NCBI GenBank assembly: GCA_038277395.1
Contig: CM076192.1
Span: forward strand, 12,870,596 to 12,934,595
Source: Dryocosmus kuriphilus
Lineage: Eukaryota; Arthropoda; Insecta; Hymenoptera; Cynipidae
Length of the DNA: 64,000 nucleotides
Direction: 5' to 3'
This document shows positions 56,880 through 64,000 of the stretch, one piece after another (positions within the stretch are counted from its first letter, which is position 1; every line of letters starts with the position of its first letter). Made by a program: the position numbers and the translations under genes. The notes beneath the pieces were generated by a model. It was given only the letters and a program-made list of their open reading frames with translations, did not search any database and had not been told where the DNA came from.

Positions 56880-57873
56880 TGCTTTCCCTGGCCAATTTGT
56901 CGGCTATTTCATTACCTAGGTTTCCTTGATGTCCTGGGGTGTGCTCCCAAACTACTTCCAAGGGTTCCAAAGAGGCCTTTATTTTCTCAAATTCTAATCG
57001 ATTCTTGTCTGGTTTATTTTCATAAGTCTTCCAGTCATTTGCTTCCCATTTTGTGATCCATTCAGTAGCGCTACTGACCAGAAATTTCGAATCTGTTTTG
57101 ATCCTTAGATTTTTTATGTCGGCCTCGTGGGCCTTTTGGACTGCTACGTTTGCTGCTTCGATCTCAGCTGCATTATTGGTCTGGCGACCCAGACTGCGCT
57201 GTGAAACGTTCAAAGGGCTGTTTGGGACGAACCAGACACCTATCCCAGCTTTCGGTTCTTCGTTCCCATGGTAGTTGCACGCCCCATCAACGTATACGTC
57301 TGCGAAGATGTCTTGTAGGGGAGGGAACCATGGACTCGGGTTCTTGATTCCAGCGGGAGCGCTTTTGGGAATTGAATCGCCGGCTCTTGTGGCGACTGAA
57401 GGTCCTAATTCGGGTAGCACGCTATAGGATTTTCGGAATACGGGTGTACCTGCAGAGTCAGAATCCTCTTCATCCGAAGGTGGCTCGGCCGAAGGTTCAT
57501 CTCTGACGACCGGTGATCTGGTTGCTTCCCTTCTCCTCGTCAGTCGCTTACCCATAGAGCTTTCTTCTAAGTCGAGTCGTGGGGCCCCTTCTGGAGGCGC
57601 ATCGGTCACATCAGACTCGCTTTCTGGAGCCGCTACCTTTTTCGGCCTCCCCCGCTTTCTAGGGATTGGCGCCTTTCGTGGCTCCGCAGATTTCTTTTCT
57701 TGGGTTAGGGTATGATTGGCGTTAGTGGATGTTCCTGGGGTGCTCCCTTTCTTTTGGGGGCCTTCCTTGGAGGCTCCTGCTCTTGTCAGGAGCAATACCC
57801 CCTGGGGTCCTAAAGTGTCACTCAGGTTTTCCGTGTCCCCCATTCCCCTCCGAGTGTTTAGAAGGGTTGTCAT
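56776..57873 (-). CDS. Gypsy pol segment with a second, RNase H1-like domain and AT-hook motif
   Basis: A 365-codon open frame. Residues 1-190 are a Pro/Ser/Glu-rich linker with an AT-hook-like RKRGRPKK (72-79). Residues about 190-335 form a full RNase H domain: DVYVDGACN (Asp 196), QTNNAAEIEAA (Glu 237), IKTDSKFL (Asp 261) and HTPGHQGNLGNEIADKLA (His 315, Asp 325). It includes the Trp-rich basic handle (EWITKWEANDWKTYE) of eukaryotic RNase H1. All catalytic residues are present, unlike the decayed domains around it. The element's own RNase H lies just upstream (57830-58260), so pol carries two. The role would be removal of RNA from RNA/DNA hybrids during reverse transcription. The capture from a host RNase H1 gene is inferred from similarity. 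Confidence 0.85.
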   Translation of the reverse strand: MTTLLNTRRGMGDTENLSDTLGPQGVLLLTRAGASKEGPQKKGSTPGTSTNANHTLTQEKKSAEPRKAPIPRKRGRPKKVAAPESESDVTDAPPEGAPRLDLEESSMGKRLTRRREATRSPVVRDEPSAEPPSDEEDSDSAGTPVFRKSYSVLPELGPSVATRAGDSIPKSAPAGIKNPSPWFPPLQDIFADVYVDGACNYHGNEEPKAGIGVWFVPNSPLNVSQRSLGRQTNNAAEIEAANVAVQKAHEADIKNLRIKTDSKFLVSSATEWITKWEANDWKTYENKPDKNRLEFEKIKASLEPLEVVWEHTPGHQGNLGNEIADKLARESIEGSTTIERGEPDLPTSRVDSNQSTPHNYKKRGR

Positions 57874-58260
57874 GAGGGTTTCTAGACAAAGCTTTCACTC
57901 CTCTGTTCAGTTTTTCTTGCTTATATTCGAATTTATATTGATAATTTCGAAATTTATGCCGCCAGTCAAGCAGACTGGCCCCTGGATTATTAATATAGTT
58001 CATCCAGTGGAGTGGATCGTGATCACAAGCGAATATAAACTCTCGACCCTACAAGTAGGATCGAAAGTGCTCCAGGAACAGAACGATGGCCAGGCATTCT
58101 TGCTCCTCCTTGGGGTAATTTTCCTGGCAGCTATTCATGGCTTTGGAAAAGTAGGTTACGGGCAATCGGGCATATCTAGCCCTTCTTCTTCTTGGGTTAA
58201 TATGGCTCCAACGGCGTCGCCAGAGGCGTCGGTGGTCAGTTTAAATGTTTTCCTAAAATT
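57818..58260 (-). pseudogene. Gypsy RNase H (element's own) and connection, with a stop codon
   Basis: KLTTDASGDAVGAILTQEEE gives the first Asp, EEQECLAIV the Glu, and CDHDPLHWM the third acidic residue of Ty3-type RNase H. A stop codon and frame change separate the first block from the rest. The segment ends with YKFEYKQEKLNRGVKALSRN, the standard end of Ty3/Gypsy RT-RNase H. The next frame, with the second RNase H, overlaps by about 55 bases in a different frame, implying an indel or frameshift between them. Confidence 0.75.
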
Positions 58261-59265
58261 TGGGTACCGCAGGAGAGGCTCGCTACAGAGAGAATTAAAA
58301 AGTTTACGAAAACCCTCATCCTGTTCCGGGCCCCATTTCCATTTAACATCCTTCTTGAGGAGGTCGGTTAGGGGCTTAGCGAGTTTCGCATAGTCCTGGA
58401 TGAATCTTTTATAATACCGCGAAAGTCCAAGAAATTGACGGATGATGCGTACATTTTTGGGGCGAGGAGAGTTTTATGTTGCTTCTATCTTGGCTGGGTT
58501 CGGCTTTAGCCCCTCGTGGCTCATAATATGTCTGAGATATGCTACTTTCCTCTGAAGAAACTCGCGTTTGTCGGGTTGAAGTTTCAAGTTGGCCGCTCGG
58601 AGTCGATACAGTAATCTTCTGATCTTCAGATCGTGTTCTTCTAAGTCCTTGTAATGGACCACAATGGCGTCTAAGTAGACGAAAACTCCGGTGCCGTGCA
58701 TCCCCTTTAATACCGTGTTCATTAGTCATTGTAACGTAGAAGGGGCATTCTCAGATACTCGAAGTGTCATTTGGGTGTGGAAAACGCTGTCTTAATCCTG
58801 TCGTCGGGGTGGGTTTCAACTTATTGAAAACCGCTGGCCATCGAGTACCGAAAAATACTGGGCCTCCCCTAAGTGATCAAGGATGTCCGTAATATTGGGC
58901 AGGGGGTATGCGTCCCCTACGACCTTCTCTTTAAGACCGCGAAATTCGATTACTACTCTTCATTTTCTTTCGTTAGGGACAATCCATAGGGGAGAGTTGC
59001 AGGGTGACTTGGAATGCCCTGTAATGCCGCTATCATATTGTTTGTTTATCTGAACGGCCACTTGATCGGCGGCCTCATTGGGATACCGATATTGTTTCCT
59101 GGCTATGACCTCGTCGTTAGTAGTAAGGATCCTATGTTGGATTACATTCATAGTCGAGAGCCTTTCTCCGTTTATGTAAAAAATATTGGCAAAGTCTTCT
59201 ACCCACTTATAGACGTAGTTTCTTTCATCTGACGTCAGTCCTGAAATACGTAAACTGTCCTTCAT
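58261..59265 (-). pseudogene. Gypsy reverse transcriptase, frameshifted, YLDD box altered
   Basis: Starts with the N-terminal finger motif SKSPCNSPLWIVPNERK (59265-58960). The palm with the first catalytic Asp region can be followed in other frames (58960-58740: PLPNITDILD, YFSVLD). The next frame (58722-58474) has FVYLDAIVVH: the second Asp of the YLDD active-site box is Ala, which would abolish activity. Further on, FLGLSRYYKRFI and PLTDLLKKD (about 58440-58340) mark the thumb. At least two frameshifts. Type and order fit Ty3/Gypsy. Confidence 0.8.
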
Positions 59266-60167
59266 TTTTCTAACGCGGTCCGTGTAGGATCTTCCATTTC
59301 TTTTCGTAGATCCTTGACTAGGTATTCAGATTCAGAATTGGTGGACTCTTCGTCGTCTGATTCGATAAAATCGTAGGGCAGAATCTCCTGGGCGGGCACT
59401 TCTACTTTCACGTCCTCCTTCCGGGTATTGATGACAAGTACATGGCAGACTCCTTCATGTGTGGAGACGGCCGCTTCTCCTAGGTATACTCTGTCAAGGG
59501 TATTTATCCTAGGGAGATATCCTTCCCTTATTTCTGGATTAAGGACGTCTATGGCTATTGGTTGTCTCATCCTAGCACTGATTTTCAATATCCTGGCGAA
59601 GGTTTTGATCTCTCGTTTGAGCGAAGTCCGGGCTGACCGGGACTCTTCGTCTACAAATGGGATTGGGTTAATCGGGTCCGAAATGGTTATCAGTGAATTG
59701 TGCCTGAAGGATATTTGGGCTTGTTCCTGTCGCAAATATGGTCTTCCGATGATCCCATCAGGAGTTATCGGGAAGTTATTTTTTAAAATGTGCAATTCTA
59801 CCGGAGTGCCGAATAACGTGACGTCTATAGTCCCAATTGTCACCACGCGGTCTGGGTTTATCCCTGTCAGTAGCACGGCCTTATCGGGCTCGTATTTCAG
59901 CTCGGGTAGTAAGCTCTTAATTTTTATTAGATTTACATTCGATCCTGGATCTGCTAGGAAGCTGGAATTCGGATGCTTGAGTTCTGGTGCTGCTAAGGCC
60001 ACTACCGGGGTGCCTCCTATTTCCTTTCCTGCTCGTAGGACCCGATGGTGTGTTCCGGGAAGTGGACGTTTTTCTGGGGGCGCTGTGGAGTGGGCTGACT
60101 CCCTGCCGCGTCCGAGCCAGGAGTCGGTTGCAAGTTTAAATTTCCGGACTTTCCTGGCGAGTTTCAA
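59262..60167 (-). CDS. Gypsy protease region of pol
   Basis: A 301-codon open frame. NSSFLADPGSNVNLIKI matches the retropepsin active site, but with D-P-G instead of D-S/T-G. A second conserved segment, DGIIGRPYLRQE, corresponds to the I-x-G-R/x-D/x-x region near the end of the protease. The remainder (residues about 170-300) is a linker to reverse transcriptase with an acidic stretch (ESDDEESTNSESEY). The frame is in one piece, although its flanks in gag and RT are broken. Confidence 0.7.
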   Translation of the reverse strand: MKLARKVRKFKLATDSWLGRGRESAHSTAPPEKRPLPGTHHRVLRAGKEIGGTPVVALAAPELKHPNSSFLADPGSNVNLIKIKSLLPELKYEPDKAVLLTGINPDRVVTIGTIDVTLFGTPVELHILKNNFPITPDGIIGRPYLRQEQAQISFRHNSLITISDPINPIPFVDEESRSARTSLKREIKTFARILKISARMRQPIAIDVLNPEIREGYLPRINTLDRVYLGEAAVSTHEGVCHVLVINTRKEDVKVEVPAQEILPYDFIESDDEESTNSESEYLVKDLRKEMEDPTRTALEK

Positions 60168-60177
60168 CTTGGAGGCG

Positions 60178-61271
60178 TCATGATATTAGCTGATTTTCCG
60201 TACCTCTGCCATCGTGGGTTGGTCCTGGTGCCATTCTGCGTCGGAAATCCTTGTGGGAATAAGGGAGCGGGAAAATGCGTAGGGTAATGGTAGGAATAAG
60301 GGATGTTAGGAGGGAAAGGAGGAGAGTAAGGATAGGGGTATTGAGGGGGTAGGGGACATAGGCGGCTGGATACTTAGTAGGGGCCGATGGTGAGTAATCC
60401 CTCGGGTCCTTGTTTCCACTCGGGTCAATCCTTTCAGAGCCCTGCGCTTCCCTTTTCTCCTTCCTTTCCATCTGCCTTGAATAGGGTCTGGGTGATCGCG
60501 GCCTATCGTGTCCGTCTTTCCTTGGTCGAGATATGGGATAGGCAGAGAGGTTACTCTTGGCCCTCTCTGATTGTCTTTGCCTCTCTTCGATATGTAGGGC
60601 ATGATTTAGGGCCTCAACAAGGTCCTTGGGGTTTCTGGTGTCTACGAAGGTAGACATCACATCTGGGAGCTCTTTTACGAACGCGTTCAATGCAACATCC
60701 GTCACGGGGCCCATTATTATACTGATCTCCTTCGCTTCATCAGCAAGCCTCAAGTTATAAGTCTTAGTGTATTTTTCCTCGACTGAATGTCGGGCACCAC
60801 TCAGGAGGCTTTGGACACTGACATATAGTCCCTACGTTCATTCTGACGCATACGGAGGTTAACTATATTTTCGAAATATCATTGGTATTTCTTGGTGAGA
60901 GCAAACCGTTTTTTTAGATGGGCGATTAATTCGTTCACCCTATTCAATCGTTTATCCCTAACACAGTCGCGGGCGATTCCCTTGGGTTTGCTGAGTACGA
61001 TCTTGATGAACCCAGGCTCATTCGCTTCGGTAATATATATCGCGCCATTCGCGATGTCTTGAAGGAATTCCTTAAGCTTAGGGTTTTTTCCATCAAACTG
61101 CGGAATGTGATAAGTGCTTTGCTGAAGCGTCATGTACTCCAACACCGAGGTCATTGCTGCAGCCGTGTCGATCTTCTTTGCTGGGATTGAGATCGTGATG
61201 TTGGAATTAACCCCTAGGAGTTCAGTACTCCTGTTTAGATTCATATCATTGGTACCCTCGGGGTTATTCAT
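60178..61271 (-). pseudogene. Gypsy gag, frameshifted
   Basis: From ATG 61271 a 130-codon frame contains HIPQFDGKNPKLKEFL and VRDKRLNRVNELIAHLKKRF, a layout typical of insect Gypsy capsid. A second frame (60753-60178) continues with ALNAFVKELPDVMSTFVDTR and a helical block ending HALHIEERQRQSER, then an Arg/Pro-rich tail. About 125 bases between them carry a recognisable continuation in shifted frames (EEKYTKTYNLRL). No CCHC knuckle was seen, as in errantiviruses. The gag forms the element particle. Confidence 0.75.
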
Positions 61272-61407
61272 TTTCAGTGTGGGATTTTCCGGCGGGGATG
61301 GCTAGACAGCTTTCACGGGCACAGATAATTGCCGGTGGCTTTATTGACTCCCAATACGACTATTCCGCTGAAGAGTCAATCGGAGCTTATTCCGAGCGCA
61401 GGGATCA
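61272..61407 (-). other. Leader of the Gypsy element up to the hAT insertion
   Basis: About 135 bases upstream of gag. It includes AATAAAG and ends at AGGGATCA (61400-61407), the likely left copy of an 8-bp hAT duplication. The primer site and 5' LTR are not recognisable here and probably lie past the hAT, outside the window. Confidence 0.4.
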
Positions 61408-62773
61408 CAGTGAGTCCCCTATTCATCTTTTTTACCAATTTTCCCCCTTTTCCCATTTTTTCCCCCTGTTTTTCTCAAAATCCCCTATAATTCCTATATT
61501 TGAGAATTTTGCTCACTTTTTCCCCTTTTTTTCCTATTTTTTTTTAAAACTCCGATTAAGTTTTAAAAAATTATGAAAAACTGAAACGTATGATATTCAA
61601 AAATGCGCGCCACAATGCTTGTGCAACTATGGGCATGCGCAACTAGCGATCGGTAATTGGTATTTTCTGGAGGATTTTTAGTGCTATGATGGGTTAGTCG
61701 AGTAAAACTTAATTATGATTGGTGGCGAAACTTACACATGTATAGACAATTTTTGTTCGGTGTGACCGCCCGCGCCATGCCCGGCGAGATTTCGCAAATG
61801 TGATGCGTATTACGCATTTTATTGTAAAATGTGATTTAGAGTGACGCGTTTTTAGATTTTAAGGTGAGTGTTGATGAATAAATAAGTAATTAGGTATCTC
61901 GGCAGTACAAAATTCTTTTTTTATTATATCTATAACTTTTTTCTCTCAAATTACTTGAACTTCTATTATACTTTCCTTGAAAATAATGCTTCTTAACTGT
62001 CTAAAGTGAATTGAGGTTATGTAAATCTTTCTAAACATTTGAAATCTCATCAATTGAATGTTTCATTGTCTCAAAATAAAGTAGATTTTTAATTAGCATT
62101 TGTTTGATTACTTTTTTTTGTTTTTCATTAATTTATTATGTGCTTGAACTCACTCTGATATCTTTTTTCAGTTAAGGTAGATTGGCGTAATTTGTTATGC
62201 TGCAAGAATGAAACAAGATGTAAATCTAGCAGGATAATTCTTTGCAACAATATTAGGCTAAGAGGGTAAGTAAAATCATTATATGAAAATGTTTTACATA
62301 ATACTCACACTATCTTGTGTTTTTGCTATTTTTGATGAATAGCAAATTTATGACTTCAGTTTAATTATTGAAAATAAAAGTATAGTAACATGAAAAATTA
62401 TTCTTTTTAAAAATGTTTGTATTGTAGGTCAAAGTGCTGAAGTTTAAGACGTCACATTTAATTTTTGTTATACACAACGTGAATTGAAGCTCCAAAGCAA
62501 ACTATTGAATATAATCTTCTAAACTTCCAAACACAAAATTTGGAGTCCAAGATCGGTCAGATTCCAAAAAGTTAGTACCCACAGGTTAGTAACTAGAACT
62601 AATGAAAATTTTGTGAAAATATTGTAATTTAAACAGTAGACACTCGTTCTTTTATTGAAATTGGGAATTATTTTATAATCTGAAATTAACATAATTAAAT
62701 GATTTAAATTTATTCACATAAAAATTCTATAGGATTTTTTATTGTATTTCAGATAAAAAAATTTGACTGGACC

Positions 62774-63135
62774 ATGACCAATCGAAGCAAATTTCAAGAT
62801 AAATGGTTAACCTGGAAAGACAGCAATGGAACTCTCATTCCGATTGGGCCAAAGAGGATGCAGATGATCCTTATAAATGCATATGCCTTTTATGCAATCC
62901 TTCACGGTCTTTTTCATGTGACAAAGGTTTCGGGAGGATCGAGCAACATGCGAAATCCAAAAAGCATATGCACAAACTTAAAAAATTAGAACCAGGTCAA
63001 ATGTTGTTGGCGGCAACACCAGAAACAATGGTTAAGCCTTTAGGATCGTCCACATCCGAGAAGGACAAAACTGGTAACAATACGATAGTAACAATCTTTA
63101 ATCCTCGAGAAGCTGCTGCAAGAGCAGAATTATAG
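62774..63135 (+). pseudogene. hAT transposase, N-terminal BED-like zinc finger part
   Basis: From ATG 62774 the frame gives SKFQDKWLTWKD. The homologous continuation WAKEDADDPYKCICLLC lies in the +2 frame (from 62803), so a one-base shift is likely near 62840. The pattern W..D..K..C..C...FS...G...H.....H (to KSKKHMHKLKK) is a BED-like zinc finger, as found at the start of many hAT transposases. The frame runs on to 63135 through a Ser/Thr-rich linker. Confidence 0.7.
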
Positions 63136-63141
63136 TGGACT

Positions 63142-64000
63142 ATGGAAATCATACAATCAAATCATTCAATAAATTCGTGCTCTAATAAAAAAGAGCTTTT
63201 TCAAGCTATGTTTCCAGCTGGATTTCCTGAAGGCTTTTCTCTGTCTGCTAGCAAAGCGCAATATTTAGTAACGGAAGCATTAGGGCCATATTTTAAAAAC
63301 TCTTTGCTCTTAGAACTAAAAAGTAATAACGTGCTCTTTGCTTTGCTTTTTGATGAAATGGCTAATTCTAAAAATAAAAGGGAACTACAAATCCGAGCTA
63401 GATTTTGGTCAACAGATGAGAATCATGTTGTAAGTCGACATCTGGAAACTTTTTTTATTGAAAAAGGTGATGGTGAAACTTTATTTCACTATTTGAAAAA
63501 AGCGATAGAATCTAATGATTTAACTTTTGATCAAGTGTTAACTTTGGGTTGTGATGGACCTAACGTGAATAAAAAGGTGTGGCGACTTTTTCAAGATTAT
63601 TTAAAAGAACATAATTTTAAGCGCATGATTGACATTGGCACCTGCAATATTCACATCGCACATAAAGGGTTCGTGAAAGGATTACATTGTTTGAGAGTTG
63701 ATGTTTCTGACTTTATAATTAAAGTTTACTATTATTTTCACAAAAAAAGATTTGCGATGTGAAGAATTCAGCAAAATTCAAAAAGAGTTAAAATTACCGG
63801 AACACGTATTCATAAAACACATCGATACAAGGTGGCTTACGTTAGGTCCATCATCAGATAGAATGGCAGAACAGTTGCCTGCTTTAGAAGAATATTTTTT
63901 GCGGCATGTTCCCAAAAGAGAGTCCTCGACTATGGTGAAGCAAAACTACTTAGACATAGTAGCTTACTTAAATAACCCTTTCTTGAAAAGTACGAGGGCT
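63142..64000 (+). pseudogene. hAT transposase core (cut by the window edge)
   Basis: The frame 63142-63762 contains LLFDEMANSKNKRELQIRAR with the first catalytic Asp, then LGCDGPNVNKKVWRL with the second, then IGTCNIHIAHKGFVKGL, the C-x-x-H-type motif. The frame breaks in a run of A at about 63745 but continues one base over with HIDTRWLTLGPSSDRMAEQL and YLDIVAYLNNPF to the window edge. The hATC domain would follow outside. It is a different hAT family from the TTF-finger transposase at 16321-18824. Confidence 0.8.

Larger units (their letters stand above)
61408..64000 (+). mobile_element. hAT transposon, 5' part (continues beyond the window)
   Basis: Begins with CAGTGAGTCCCC at 61408, followed by a 150-base stretch crowded with TTTTCCCC words, comparable to the subterminal CCCC words of the 809-bp hAT at 11915. 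A splice-donor-like AAG|GTGAGT lies at 61862. The transposase gene starts near 62774 on the plus strand. The right end and the second copy of the target octamer are outside the window. Confidence 0.7.

Noticed and set aside
57716..58393. 225-codon plus-strand frame
   Set aside because: It is antisense to the Gypsy RNase H and linker, which show family motifs on the minus strand.
59428..60183. 251-codon plus-strand frame
   Set aside because: It is antisense to the Gypsy protease frame and has no recognisable domain.

Overview
This window is a repeat-dense stretch of animal nuclear DNA, most likely from an insect. The reasons are an envelope-bearing Ty3/Gypsy element with an F-like env (errantivirus type), an R1-like non-LTR element with a gag-type ORF1, a BEL/Pao element, many hAT elements with exact 8-bp target duplications, mariner remnants, and AT-rich intergenic DNA with small introns. 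I see no bacterial-style operons, rRNA or CRISPR. The only convincing host gene piece is one short first exon (13230-13311, + strand) matching the start of the Arf-GAP domain of centaurin-alpha/ADAP proteins. I found no second exon, so much of the window may be its first intron.

Layout. 1-13.1 kb: AT-rich DNA with palindromic elements flanked by TTAA (1105-2411, 3458-3970), a Penelope-like terminal-repeat cluster (4632-5632), a 2.2-kb non-autonomous hAT carrying nested elements (5680-7900), a quiet stretch, and a second hAT (11915-12723). 13.1-21.5 kb: the host exon, a foldback element, then a large degenerate palindrome (15302-21503) split by a 4.4-kb, nearly intact hAT (16023-20416) that encodes a transposase on the minus strand. 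21.5-36 kb: GC-rich repeat blocks, a small zinc-binding ORF, a mariner fragment, a minisatellite, the 5' part of an R1-like element, another hAT, a 140-bp tandem array, a second and larger copy of the 1.1-kb foldback element, a hAT transposase fragment, and a palindrome holding a spliced-exon-like ORF. 36-39.2 kb: a decayed non-LTR element (PHD finger plus FP-type ORF1, endonuclease fragment) and an 819-bp inverted-repeat element.

40-61.4 kb: one large Ty3/Gypsy element on the minus strand (gag, protease, RT, RNase H, a second RNase H1-like domain, integrase, env, probable 3' LTR). Its env gene is split twice: by a complete 6.5-kb BEL/Pao element with 652-bp LTRs (46852-53362), and by a 3.6-kb DNA transposon with long terminal inverted repeats, a perfect 9-bp target duplication and an intron-containing transposase gene of a family I cannot name (42452-46085). 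From 61.4 kb to the end is the 5' part of another hAT, inserted upstream of the Gypsy gag.

Most open reading frames are pieces of transposon genes with frameshifts. The two points most worth checking are the captured RNase H1 domain in the env-bearing Gypsy element and the long-inverted-repeat transposon with the 9-bp duplication. All family assignments come from motif recognition by eye; no database search was possible.
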